DNA of 64,000 bases, taken from Arthrobacter sp. B2a2-09 (GTDB lineage: Bacteria; Actinomycetota; Actinomycetes; Actinomycetales; Micrococcaceae). The translations under genes were made by a program, and so were the position numbers. The DNA lies in NCBI RefSeq assembly GCF_027587375.1, contig NZ_JAMXIC010000006.1:186001-250000 (forward strand), in the 5' to 3' direction. Of this stretch, positions 41,269 to 49,878 are shown in pieces (position 1 is the stretch's first letter; the number at the start of each line of letters is the position of its first letter). Below the pieces are notes generated by a model. That model was given only the letters and a program-made list of their open reading frames with translations. It had not been told where the DNA came from and made no database searches.

Positions 41269-42201
41269 TCAGGCCTCGGATGGATCGGCCGCGTACTTGC
41301 TCATCAACTGTTGCTGCAGCATCTCCTTGACCAGGATGAGCACGGCCGAGGCAGCCTCGGACAGCGGCTCATGGTCAGGGGTGCACAGGGCAATCTTGCT
41401 CTGCAAGGCGGGTTCGACGATCCGCAATACCTTGAAGTTCTCATCGGGGAAGAGCGCATCAGCCGCGGATTTAGGAAGCACGGTGGCCCCGAGGTTTGCG
41501 CGAATGAGCCGAACGAGCGACGGAACCGACTCCACTTCTCCTACGAGCCGCAGGGGCAACCCTTGGTCGGCCAGTCCCTTCTCGATGATCTGGCGCAGGG
41601 TGTGGTTCTTTTCGGGGAGGAATAGTCCAAGGCCGCTGGCTTCCTCGAGGGTGACCGTTGTTCGACCTTGGGCCACGTCGACGTCTTCGTGGGTCACGAG
41701 GTGCAGGTCTTCCACAATCATGGTGGTGAACTGCACGCCGCGGATCTTCCCCGGCTCGTAGATCAGTGCCATGTCGAGGCGGCCGTTCTTGATTGCCTCG
41801 CTCAGCACGCCGCCGAAGATCTCCGTCAGGTGCACCACAATGTCCGGGTATCGCCGGCTAACCTCGCGGATGATCTGCGGCGTCAGGCTGGAGGCCATGC
41901 TGTACGGTGCGATGGCGATGGACACCCTGCCCGACGGCGCGGCCCCGGATGCCGCTACGTCCAGCCGTGCTTGTTCCACGAGTCGCAGGATGGTCTGGGC
42001 GTGGCGATAGAGGGTGTGTCCCGCGGCGGTTGGCTCGACTCCTTGCTTGCTGCGGATCAGCAGGCGTTGCTTCAAATCGCTTTCCAGCGCGGACACCTGC
42101 TGGCTGAGGGCAGGTTGGGCGACGTGGAGCGCGGCGGCGGCCTTGGTGATGCTCCCCGAATCCACGATCTTTACAAAATATGAGAGCTTCCGGGTGTCCA
42201 T
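41269..42201 (-). CDS. LysR-family transcriptional regulator
   Basis: ATG 42201 behind TTGGAGGAAGGCAGACCC gives 310 residues. The N-terminal HTH is LSYFVKIVDSGSITKAAAALHVAQPALSQQVSALESDL, followed by the linker helix and a periplasmic-binding-protein-like effector domain (SIAIAPYSMASSLTPQIIREVSRRYPDIVVHL). It resembles the Nac/CynR-like branch. It is divergent from the pxpABC-like operon across 548 bp and is the natural candidate for its regulator. Confidence 0.9.
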   Translation of the reverse strand: MDTRKLSYFVKIVDSGSITKAAAALHVAQPALSQQVSALESDLKQRLLIRSKQGVEPTAAGHTLYRHAQTILRLVEQARLDVAASGAAPSGRVSIAIAPYSMASSLTPQIIREVSRRYPDIVVHLTEIFGGVLSEAIKNGRLDMALIYEPGKIRGVQFTTMIVEDLHLVTHEDVDVAQGRTTVTLEEASGLGLFLPEKNHTLRQIIEKGLADQGLPLRLVGEVESVPSLVRLIRANLGATVLPKSAADALFPDENFKVLRIVEPALQSKIALCTPDHEPLSEAASAVLILVKEMLQQQLMSKYAADPSEA

Positions 42202-42749
42202 GGGTCTGCCTTCCTCCAAGCCCTCATTGGGGCCTGGATGCCATAAGGAAATTCTATGTAGGGACACACAATCCGTCTTTGTGTGACCTGTCTCTCAGCG
42301 ACTAATTTGAGATCCACATCCCCATGGTGGCGTTTCCCAACCATTACTGACAGTTCGTTGACTCCCCATCAACCAAATTGTCCCGATACCCAAATATAGA
42401 CGCATTTGGAACGCTGCCTCACAAGTCGATCGTCACGTAAAGAGCACCCTATGAGACTTTCGGGCATATCGCCCTTCGTTGCCGCCGAGATCAGAGGGCG
42501 ACGACGGCGGCCCCGCGGCATGTGTGCCGTAGGTCATAACCGGAGGCTATCCCGTGATAGCGAATAGGTCTTTGTGCCCGAAGTTCGTGGGTGCGAGACT
42601 TCTATCACCAAAGAATTACCGGCAGTTCCCCTGATTGAAGAATTTTAGCTAAACACTTCCAATCGAACAGACAACTCAATTCTTCCGATATTCCAGCCGC
42701 TCGAATGGAATTGCCGGACCCCAATGCAGAACCACGGAAAGAGAACCAC
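42202..42749. promoter_or_regulatory. Long divergent intergenic region, LysR / pxp operon
   Basis: These 548 bp hold no convincing gene and are distinctly more AT-rich than the coding DNA around. A perfect 7-bp inverted repeat, CACACAA (42265-42271) and TTGTGTG (42279-42285), lies 64 bp upstream of the LysR start. No clear -35/-10 pair could be fixed. The size leaves room for a long 5' leader before the pxpA-like gene. Confidence 0.4.
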
Positions 42750-43538
42750 GTGAACCCGACAATTGATCTTGTAGCGGATCTTGGAGAGGGATTCGGTGCC
42801 TACACCATAGGCAGCGATACCGATCTCCTGGAGATCGTTTCAAGCGCCAATATCGCTTGCGGGTTCCACGCGGGCGATCCCGACATCATGGACGCCACCG
42901 TTGCCGAATGCGTTCGCCGCGGAGTCGGCATTGGTGCCCATCCGAGCTTCCCTGACCTGCGTGGTTTCGGCCGCCGTGACATGGGCCTGACTGCCAACGA
43001 AGTGCGCGCGGATGTCCTTTACCAGCTGGGAGCCTTGAACGGCTTTGCTGCCTTCCACGGAACCAAAGTGACCCACATTGCTCCGCACGGCCGGCTGGGA
43101 AATCTCGTAGCCGTCCGTGCGGACTACGCTGCGGCCGTGGCTGAGGCCGCTGCCCGCGTGGACAACGAACTCATCGTGGTCGCGCAGGAGGGCGAGTTGG
43201 CCAGGGCGGCACGTTCCGCCGGCCTGGACGTGGCCATTGTGGGCATCGTCGATCGTGCCTACCAGGAAGACGGGACGCTGGTTCCGCGCAGCCAGCCCGG
43301 CGCCGTCCTGCACGATCCTTCGGCCATTGTCGAGCGAACCGTCCGCATGGTGTGCGAGGGCAAGATCCGTTGCGCCAATGGCACTGACATCGACATCTCC
43401 GCAGACACCGTCCTGCTTCACGGGGACAACCCCGGCGCCGTCGAACTCGCCCGGCTCATCCGCTCGGAGCTCGTTTCGGCCGGCGTCCGTATCGCCCCGT
43501 TGACCGAAGTCATGGATGCCAAGAGGAAGGCGGCCTGA
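42750..43538 (+). CDS. pxpA: LamB/YcsF-family protein (5-oxoprolinase subunit A-like), divergent motif
   Basis: A GTG at 42750 behind GGAAAGAGAACCAC gives 262 residues. The family start DLVADLGEGFGAYTIGSD, the NIACGFHAGDPDIM motif and IGAHPSFPDLRGFGRR are intact, and HGDNPGAVELAR closes the protein. The usual KPHGALYN motif is replaced by APHGRLGNL near residues 112-120, so the substrate may differ from 5-oxoproline. It is followed 1 bp later by the PxpB-like gene. PxpABC hydrolyses 5-oxoproline to glutamate with ATP. Confidence 0.85.
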   Translation: MNPTIDLVADLGEGFGAYTIGSDTDLLEIVSSANIACGFHAGDPDIMDATVAECVRRGVGIGAHPSFPDLRGFGRRDMGLTANEVRADVLYQLGALNGFAAFHGTKVTHIAPHGRLGNLVAVRADYAAAVAEAAARVDNELIVVAQEGELARAARSAGLDVAIVGIVDRAYQEDGTLVPRSQPGAVLHDPSAIVERTVRMVCEGKIRCANGTDIDISADTVLLHGDNPGAVELARLIRSELVSAGVRIAPLTEVMDAKRKAA

Positions 43539-43539
43539 C

Positions 43540-44262
43540 ATGTCCGTTCTCACTGCGGCTCCCACCGAGATCTACGAATCCGGAGACTCCGCATTGCGCG
43601 TCGTCGCCCTTTCCGAAGCAAGCGAGGACAACTGGCTCACGGTCCACCGTCTTGCTGACTGGCTGGAGGGCTGTGGAGCCGAGGGCCTTCACGGAGCGGT
43701 ACCCACCTACGATTCCGTGCTGGTGGAATTCGATCCCGTCCTGGTGTCGGCCCGCCAGGTGCGCGCGTTCGTGAAGCTGGGACTCCTCGAAATGGCCCGG
43801 TCCGCCGGCACCGAAGCGGCACCCCGTGAATTTGATGTTCCCGTGGTGTACGGAGGCGAATATGGTCCCGACCTGGAGAAGGTAGCCGAGTACCAGGGCA
43901 TCTCCACCGAGGAAGTCATCCGCCTCCACACCGAAAAGACCTACACCGTTCGCTGCCTGGGGGCGCCGGCCGGCTCGCCCATGATGGACGGCCCCGCGTT
44001 CCCCAAGCCCGTGCCGCGTCTCAAGGATCCGCGACTCAGTGTCCCGGCAGGGGCAGTCGCCGTCGCAGGACGCCAAGCCGTCATCGCACCCGCGTCTGCG
44101 CCGGGTGGTTGGTGCGTCATCGGCCAGACCCCGTTGACCGTCCTGAATATTCGCCGTGAACCACTGGTCCCTTACAAGCCAGGAGACATTCTCCGGTTCC
44201 GTCATATCGAGGCCGGAGAGTTCGACTCTTACGTCGGCAAGGAACTGGAACCAAGGCCATGA
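43540..44262 (+). CDS. pxpB: KipI-family protein (5-oxoprolinase subunit B-like)
   Basis: ATG 43540 gives 240 residues and lies 1 bp after the pxpA-like stop. It has the KipI pattern: an N-terminal ferredoxin-like half and a C-terminal cyclophilin-like half with VPAGAVAVAGRQAVIAPASAPGGWCVIGQTPL. The loop that normally reads GFxPGFPYL is here CLGAPAGSPMMDG, again a departure from canonical 5-oxoprolinase subunits. It acts together with the PxpC-like subunit, with which it overlaps by 4 bp (ATGA). Confidence 0.87.
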   Translation: MSVLTAAPTEIYESGDSALRVVALSEASEDNWLTVHRLADWLEGCGAEGLHGAVPTYDSVLVEFDPVLVSARQVRAFVKLGLLEMARSAGTEAAPREFDVPVVYGGEYGPDLEKVAEYQGISTEEVIRLHTEKTYTVRCLGAPAGSPMMDGPAFPKPVPRLKDPRLSVPAGAVAVAGRQAVIAPASAPGGWCVIGQTPLTVLNIRREPLVPYKPGDILRFRHIEAGEFDSYVGKELEPRP

Positions 44263-45272
44263 GCGGACAGATCCTCATCCAGCAACCCGGCAACGCCGTG
44301 GTCACTGACCTTGGCCGGTTCCGTGGACCCCGCTTTGGACTTCCTGTCAACGGCGCCCTGGACCAGTATTCGGCCCGGGCCGCCAACATCCTGGCCGGCA
44401 ACCTGGACAACGATCCCCTGGTGGAGATCACGGCCCTCGACTTCAGGATGAAAGCGCACTCCGACATCCTGATCGCAGTCACGGGGGCTCCGCTGACACT
44501 CACCGTCGGAGGGCGCCCGTGCAGCCAGTGGGAGCCGGTTTCGGTCCGTGCTGGCGAGACGGTGGCCATCCGGGGAATCAACCGGGGCCTCCGTGCCTAC
44601 CTGGCCGTCCACGGCTCCGTGGAGGTACCTACCTTGCTGGGAAGTTGCGCTCCGGACACCGTTGTGGGCTTCGGCCTGCAGCTCAAGGAAGGAACCACAC
44701 TCCTGACCCGCCGCAGCGTGGGCCCTGTTCGCCAACCGTACTTCGACCTTCCGCTCTTCCGGCTTGGTCTTGAACGGCCGAGCATGGGGCAGGAACTGAT
44801 GGTCGATGTGACCGACGGTCCGGATGTCGCCGAGTTTGGCGATTCCGCCGAGCTGCTCTTCACGTCGGAATACGCCGTGAGTGGCCGGAGCAATCACATC
44901 GGCCTGAGGCTCGGCGGCGAACTTCCGGAAAGAACCACAAGTGGTGAAGTGCTTTCACGCGGGGTGCCGGTGGGCGCCGTCGAGGTTCCTTCCCGGGAAG
45001 AGTTGCTGGTGCTCCATCGGGGACGCGGCGTCACGGCCGGCTATCCGGTCCTTGCGGTGGTCACCAGTAATGGCCTGGATGTCCTTGCCCAAGCCCGCCC
45101 GGGCGACAGGGTCCACTTCAGGAAAACAACAGTGGCGGAGGCAACTTCCGCCCACCGGCGCTCGCGGGCGCAGCTTGAAACCCTCCGCGAATCCGTCAAC
45201 ACAGTCTTCGGACTACTTGGCATTGGATGCCGACCCCAGTGGCAGGACCTCCCGGTTGCGGCATGCAGCTAA
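44259..45272 (+). CDS. pxpC: KipA-family protein (5-oxoprolinase subunit C-like, biotin-dependent-carboxylase-like domain)
   Basis: The 337-residue protein has the family N-terminus VVTDLGRFRGPRFGLPVNGALDQYSARAANILAGN, a LRAYLAVHGSVEVPTLLGS segment, and a C-terminal PAGYP-type end (TAGYPVLAVVTSNGLDVLAQARPGD). It pairs with the KipI-like subunit. Together with the pxpA-like gene it forms an ATP-dependent amide/lactam hydrolase. It is followed 57 bp later by a transporter gene, probably for the substrate. Confidence 0.88.
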   Translation: MSGQILIQQPGNAVVTDLGRFRGPRFGLPVNGALDQYSARAANILAGNLDNDPLVEITALDFRMKAHSDILIAVTGAPLTLTVGGRPCSQWEPVSVRAGETVAIRGINRGLRAYLAVHGSVEVPTLLGSCAPDTVVGFGLQLKEGTTLLTRRSVGPVRQPYFDLPLFRLGLERPSMGQELMVDVTDGPDVAEFGDSAELLFTSEYAVSGRSNHIGLRLGGELPERTTSGEVLSRGVPVGAVEVPSREELLVLHRGRGVTAGYPVLAVVTSNGLDVLAQARPGDRVHFRKTTVAEATSAHRRSRAQLETLRESVNTVFGLLGIGCRPQWQDLPVAACS

Positions 45273-45329
45273 AAACCTGTCGTCAGAACCAATAGTCGTT
45301 GCTACGCTCAATATCAAGAAGGAAATGTC

Positions 45330-46670
45330 ATGACCGCTAACACCAACGCTGCACAAGTGCAGCATGGACGGCTCACAAGCCGTCAAACGCGCAAGGTTGT
45401 CACCGCAGGCTGCGTTGGCATCTTCGTGGAACTCTATGACAACGGCATCTTCGCGTTCATGGCCGGAACACTTGCCTTGGTGTTCCTTGCCCCGGGCAAC
45501 CCGGACAACGCCCTGTTGTTCGTGTTCGCCGGCTACGCAGTGTCGTTCTTCGTCCGGCCCCTTGGCGCGGTTGTTTGCGGCTATCTGGGCGACCGGATAG
45601 GCAGGCAAAAGCTACTGGTCTTCGTCATTCTGCTGATCAGTATTGCCACCGCCGGAATCGGGGTCCTGCCCACGTATGCGGCCATCGGCATCGCGGCGCC
45701 AATACTGCTCGTCCTCCTGCGGCTCCTGCAGGGTTTCTCGGTTGGCGGCGAAGCCGCCGGCGCTATGACCTTCCTCGCTGAACACGCCCCCGAGGGCAAG
45801 CGCGGCATCATCACCTCCTACGCTCAGATCGCTTCGTTCGCAGCACTGCTCACCGGCACCCTTGTGGCGTTCTCCATGTCTCCGTGGCTCACCCAAGCTG
45901 CAATCGACGGCGGCGGCTTCGGCTCCTTCGCCTGGCGCGTCCCGTTCCTGGTCGCCATTCCCATGGGCGTCATCGGCTTCTACATCCGTAAGGCCATCAG
46001 CGACACCCCCAACTTCACAAAGCTCAAGGAAGAGGGCGGCCTTTCCAAGAACCCGCTCAAGGAAGCCTTCCAGTCCGCTGAGCACCGCCGTGCCATGGTT
46101 CTGGCCCTCTTCATCCCGCTCATGAACGGCTCCGGCTACTACGTCCTGTTCTCCTACATGCCTACGTTCCTCAAGGGCAAGCAGCTGAACTTCACCATCG
46201 GCGAGGCGCTGTTCATCACCGCCTGCAGCCTGGTTGTCATCTGCATCGCCATTCCTTTCATGGGTGCCCTGTCTGACCGCATCGGCCGTAAGAAGGTCAT
46301 CGCCGGCTCCGCCATCGCCATGACCATCCTGGGCATCCCGTCCTACGCCCTCATCGCAACGGGAAACATGGGCCTGGCTATCCTTGGCGCCTCCATCATG
46401 GCCATCGTCTTCGCCGGCCACACGGCCGTCATCCACATCCTGATCGTTGAGCTGTTCCCCACCCGGGTTCGGTATTCCGCCTACGGCCTCGGCTACAACA
46501 TCTCCTCCGCGCTCTTCGGCGGAACGGCTCCGTTGCTGATGACTTGGCTCATCAGCAGCACGGGCAACATCTACATGCCAGCCTTCTACGCAGTCATCAC
46601 GGCCCTCGGCACGCTTGCAGCCGTGAGCACGGTCAAGGACCGGGCCCACGAGCCCCTGCGCGACGCTTAG
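45330..46670 (+). CDS. MFS transporter, metabolite:H+ symporter type
   Basis: ATG 45330 behind AAGAAGGAAATGTC gives 446 residues. Twelve membrane spans and the MHS-type loops (GIFVELYDNGIFAFMAG, RPLGAVVCGYLGDRIGRQKLL, LRLLQGFSVGGEAAGAMTFLAEHAP) match ProP/ShiA/KgtP-like symporters for organic acids or zwitterions. In an operon with pxpABC-like genes it is probably the importer of the substrate of that hydrolase. Confidence 0.9.
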   Translation: MTANTNAAQVQHGRLTSRQTRKVVTAGCVGIFVELYDNGIFAFMAGTLALVFLAPGNPDNALLFVFAGYAVSFFVRPLGAVVCGYLGDRIGRQKLLVFVILLISIATAGIGVLPTYAAIGIAAPILLVLLRLLQGFSVGGEAAGAMTFLAEHAPEGKRGIITSYAQIASFAALLTGTLVAFSMSPWLTQAAIDGGGFGSFAWRVPFLVAIPMGVIGFYIRKAISDTPNFTKLKEEGGLSKNPLKEAFQSAEHRRAMVLALFIPLMNGSGYYVLFSYMPTFLKGKQLNFTIGEALFITACSLVVICIAIPFMGALSDRIGRKKVIAGSAIAMTILGIPSYALIATGNMGLAILGASIMAIVFAGHTAVIHILIVELFPTRVRYSAYGLGYNISSALFGGTAPLLMTWLISSTGNIYMPAFYAVITALGTLAAVSTVKDRAHEPLRDA

Positions 46671-46727
46671 GCGCCGCTGACCTCCGGGCACACTTCGTGC
46701 CTTCCAGCCCCACTTTTTGGAGAACCG

Positions 46728-47477
46728 ATGTCTTTTTCCGACTACAACACCGCCCTCGTCACCGGAGCGTCAACCGGTATGGGTGCCGCGATCACGGAGC
46801 GCCTGGCCAAAAGAGGCCTGACCGTTCACGCCGTGGCCCGCAACGAGGAACGCCTCAGCGAACTGGCCGATCGTACGGGTGCTATCCCGCACGTAGTTGA
46901 CCTGACCGACACAGCGGCCCTGACCGCCGTCGTGAGCGAACTGAAGGTCGACGTCCTGGTCAACTGCGCCGGAGTTTCGCGGCCCGGCAACCTCCTTGAC
47001 TCATCCGAGCAGGACATCGACGAGCTCATCGACGTCAACCTTCGCGGCCTGCTCCAACTCACGAGACTGGTCCTGCCGGGCATGGTGGAGCGCGACCTAG
47101 GCCACATCATCAACATCAGCTCCATCGCAGGCCTCTACAACTTCTACGGCCACACGGTCTACCACGCCACCAAGGCAGCCGTGCACCAGATCTCCCGCCA
47201 GCTCAGGAACGACACCGTCGGCAAGCGCATCCGCGTGACGGAGATCTGCCCCGGTCGGGTGGAAACCGAGATCTTCGGCCGGAACATGGGCGGGACGCCT
47301 GAAGCCATGGAAGAGGCGTGGAAGACCTACTACGAAGGCTACGAGTCGCTGACCACTGACGACATCGTCAACGCCCTCGACTACGCCATCGAAACCCCGC
47401 GCCACGTCAACGTGGGCATGCTGGAACTCATGCCAACGTTCCAGGTCCCCGGCGGTCTCACCTTCGACAGGCGCTGA
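46728..47477 (+). CDS. Short-chain dehydrogenase/reductase
   Basis: ATG 46728 behind TTTTTGGAGAACCG gives 249 residues. It shows TGASTGMG for the cofactor, the NCAGVS motif, the active-site Ser in NISSIAGL and YHATK as YxxxK. It is the last gene of the pxp-like operon, 57 bp after the transporter, and suggests that the imported compound carries a hydroxyl or keto group. It is followed by paired hairpins. Confidence 0.88.
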   Translation: MSFSDYNTALVTGASTGMGAAITERLAKRGLTVHAVARNEERLSELADRTGAIPHVVDLTDTAALTAVVSELKVDVLVNCAGVSRPGNLLDSSEQDIDELIDVNLRGLLQLTRLVLPGMVERDLGHIINISSIAGLYNFYGHTVYHATKAAVHQISRQLRNDTVGKRIRVTEICPGRVETEIFGRNMGGTPEAMEEAWKTYYEGYESLTTDDIVNALDYAIETPRHVNVGMLELMPTFQVPGGLTFDRR

Positions 47478-47558
47478 CCACAGCCTCTTTCGAGGCGCCG
47501 CGCCCGTCCTGGGCGCCCCAAAATTCCAGTGACGTCACTCCCGTCGCTGGAAATACAA

Positions 47559-47589
47559 GCTGGCGGCCGCGAATTTCGCGGCCGCCAGC
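47559..47589. terminator. Bidirectional hairpin terminator
   Basis: Arms of 15 bp (GCTGGCGGCCGCGAA and complement) are separated by a single T, giving a GC-rich hairpin between convergent genes. A weaker hairpin (CCAGTGACG/CGTCGCTGG, 47526-47550) precedes it. Confidence 0.75.
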
Positions 47590-47655
47590 ACCCGTTTCCG
47601 GGGGATAAAGCTTTTGGGAGGGCCGGACGCTTTAGGAGGGCCCGACGTCGGGCGC

Positions 47656-48090
47656 TCAGTCCTCTTGGAGCGCTTGCGTCAGGTGGTGCGTGGGGATGCG
47701 GTCGCGGTCATAGGTGATTTCCGTGTAGCCGTGCGGTTCCGGCCGGCCGTCGTGCCCGAGGTTGACGAACACGATTTCCTCGATGGTCAGGATGCTGTCG
47801 CGGGTGATCATGTTGCGCACCTCCGCGCGCATGGTCAGTGACGTCCGGCCGAAGCGGACTGCGGTCAGGCCCATCTCCACTAGATCGCCTTGGACGGCCG
47901 AGCTGACGAAGTTGATTTCGGAGATGTACTTGGTGACGGCGCGGCCGTTTCCAAGCTGGAGGATTGCATAGATTGCCGCTTCCTCGTCGATCCATTTCAG
48001 CAGGCTTCCACCGAACAGGGTGCCGTTGGCGTTGAGGTCCTCCGGACGTATCCATTTGCGGGTCCGGAACGTGATGTCAGCCTTTTCCAT
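47656..48090 (-). CDS. Acyl-CoA thioesterase (hotdog fold)
   Basis: The 144-residue protein has the single-hotdog acyl-CoA hydrolase pattern: NANGTLFGGSLLKWIDEEAAIYAILQ (with the catalytic Asp/Glu helix), NFVSSAVQGDLVEMGLTAVRFGRTSLTM, and IEEIVFVNLG. It resembles the YciA/BFIT family. It hydrolyses acyl-CoA to free acid. It stands alone on the minus strand. Confidence 0.88.
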   Translation of the reverse strand: MEKADITFRTRKWIRPEDLNANGTLFGGSLLKWIDEEAAIYAILQLGNGRAVTKYISEINFVSSAVQGDLVEMGLTAVRFGRTSLTMRAEVRNMITRDSILTIEEIVFVNLGHDGRPEPHGYTEITYDRDRIPTHHLTQALQED

Positions 48091-48249
48091 AATGCGAGAT
48101 TAGCCGAGGCCGGGCGCCCGCGTCTCCTTGCTGCGTGCCATGCTCGGCGCGACTCCGTAACATGGATACGGTGCACCCGGTTCAGGGCACAACACGACAC
48201 GCCGATTCGCGCACCATGCGGCACACCGGGAACGCGCTGGAGGAACACC

Positions 48250-48315
48250 ATGAAGATCGACAAAACCCACCGTAGCGCTGGGCTCGGCGCCCGGCCTTCC
48301 GACGTGGACCACTGA
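48250..48315 (+). CDS. Candidate 21-codon leader ORF upstream of CtaG-like gene
   Basis: ATG 48250 is preceded by a near-ideal ribosome binding site (CTGGAGGAACACC). It encodes a 21-residue peptide (MKIDKTHRSAGLGARPSDVDH) and stops 2 bp before the ATG of the CtaG-like gene, which has no ribosome binding site of its own. This arrangement suggests translational coupling, with the short ORF as the entry point for ribosomes. The peptide itself has no recognised function. Confidence 0.5.
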   Translation: MKIDKTHRSAGLGARPSDVDH

Positions 48316-48317
48316 CC

Positions 48318-49211
48318 ATGCCACCGTTGAACGCCGTGCTGGGCGCCTGGTCAATGAACTGGCCTGCCCTGGTCATTCTTATTGCCGCAGTCGCCCTGTA
48401 TTCAAAAGGCCTGGTTGCTGCCAAGCGCCGGGATATCCGCTGGCCGTTGTGGAACTCTATTGCCTTCTTCGCCCTTGGCCTGGGTAGTTTCGCGGCCCTG
48501 AGCTTTGGATTCCCGGGCACCTACAGTCACGATCTGCGGTGGGCATTCACCCTCAAGGTGACGTCTTATCTGTTTGTCGTCCCGCTGTTGATTGGCCTGG
48601 GCAAGCCTCTAACACTTGCAAGGCGAACCCTTGGCCCTGTGGGCTCGGCGAGGGTGGAAGCGGTCCTCGGGCACCGGCTCGTTCGCATGCTCAGCAACAC
48701 GCTCGTGGCGGCGCTTCTGGGGCTCGCCATGTTCACAGTGTTCCTGACCCCGTTCTTCTACGTGCTTCGGACCAACCCCGCCGCCGACGTCATCCTGACT
48801 TTGCTGGTGCCCGTCATGGGACTGCTCATGACCGTACCGATCATGGAAGACGGCGCAGGACGCACCTCATCGCTCATTGTGGTCGAGTTCATCTTTGTAT
48901 TTATTGAGCTGCTCGCCGACGCAGTTCCCGGGGTCCTGATGCGGCTCAGCCCGGGAATTCTCGACGGCGCCACGTCGGTTTTGGGCAATCAGCCAGGCTG
49001 GTTCCCCTCACCCCTGCGCGACCAGCAACTCGCGGGAGACCTGATGTGGTTCCTCGCTGAGATCGTTGATCTTCCCCTCATCATCCTCATGTTCGTCCGG
49101 TTCTCCCGTAGCGACAAACACGAGGCCAAGAGCTTTGACGACCTGAGCGATGAAGAAATCGAAGCCCTGAATCGGGCACATCTGGGGCAAGGCGGACGCG
49201 GCCTGGATTGA
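48318..49211 (+). CDS. Cytochrome c oxidase assembly (CtaG/caa3-type) family membrane protein
   Basis: The 297-residue protein has about seven hydrophobic segments, with the family-type features HDLRWAFTLKVTSYLFVVPLLIGLGKPLTLARR and MLSNTLVAALLGLAMFTVFLTPFFY. The C-terminus is cytoplasmic, polar and acidic (FDDLSDEEIEALNRAH). This matches the CtaG (caa3) family found in actinobacteria, implicated in copper insertion into cytochrome oxidase. The metal-binding Met/His residues of classic CtaG are not obvious. Start 48318 relies on the preceding leader ORF. Confidence 0.7.
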   Translation: MPPLNAVLGAWSMNWPALVILIAAVALYSKGLVAAKRRDIRWPLWNSIAFFALGLGSFAALSFGFPGTYSHDLRWAFTLKVTSYLFVVPLLIGLGKPLTLARRTLGPVGSARVEAVLGHRLVRMLSNTLVAALLGLAMFTVFLTPFFYVLRTNPAADVILTLLVPVMGLLMTVPIMEDGAGRTSSLIVVEFIFVFIELLADAVPGVLMRLSPGILDGATSVLGNQPGWFPSPLRDQQLAGDLMWFLAEIVDLPLIILMFVRFSRSDKHEAKSFDDLSDEEIEALNRAHLGQGGRGLD

Positions 49212-49250
49212 TTCGGAGTGACGCAGCCCGGGGAGATCCGGAGGGCGTCC

Positions 49251-49754
49251 TTAGGCCATCGCCGTGTGCGAGGCGCTGTGCGAATCGATCGGCTTGGCAT
49301 AGCACTGCGAGTGGCTGACACCAATGTAGGGGCCGAAGTTGGGCACTGCGGCGAAGCCGGCGCTCTCGTAGAAACTGCGCCCGTCCGATTGGGCCGACCC
49401 CGCTTCCGCCGTGATCACGCTGAAACCGTGGGCATGTGCCTGCGCTTCCAGCGCGGCAAGGATAGAGCTGGCCACTCCTGAGCCCCTGGCGTACGGGACA
49501 ACGTATAGACGCTTGATTTCCGCGGTTTCGGCGTCCAGAATCCTTAGCCCTCCGCAACCCAGGGGCTGGCCCGAGCACTTTTCGTAGGCGACAACGAAGA
49601 CGGCGGTATCAGCTTCCGATGGTGCGGGTCCGGGCTCATGGTCTGAGTTGCCGAAGCGTGCGTCCAGTTCCGCTTGCTGCGCTGCGCGGAGGTCTGCACC
49701 CACCGGGTTAGCCCAGGTGACCTGTCTGATGTTGAGCCGCGGATTGGTCTGCAT
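49251..49754 (-). CDS. GNAT-family N-acetyltransferase
   Basis: ATG 49754 behind GAAAGAGGTTCCG gives 167 residues. The acetyl-CoA-binding core is present as KRLYVVPYARGSGVASSILAALEAQAHAHG (the R/QxxGxG/A loop), followed by SDGRSFYESAGFAAVPNFGPYIGV. It acetylates an unknown amine. No operon partner is seen; the following phosphatase gene on the same strand lies 124 bp upstream. Confidence 0.88.
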   Translation of the reverse strand: MQTNPRLNIRQVTWANPVGADLRAAQQAELDARFGNSDHEPGPAPSEADTAVFVVAYEKCSGQPLGCGGLRILDAETAEIKRLYVVPYARGSGVASSILAALEAQAHAHGFSVITAEAGSAQSDGRSFYESAGFAAVPNFGPYIGVSHSQCYAKPIDSHSASHTAMA

Positions 49755-49878
49755 CGGAACCTCTTTCGCCGGAGGGGGTTATGCAAATCAAGCCTAAGAA
49801 GCGGGGGTTACCGCGGTGTTTCCTACGCGTAAGCGTCCGGAGAAATACCGGGGCGGCGGGATTGGCCTCAAGCAGCCG

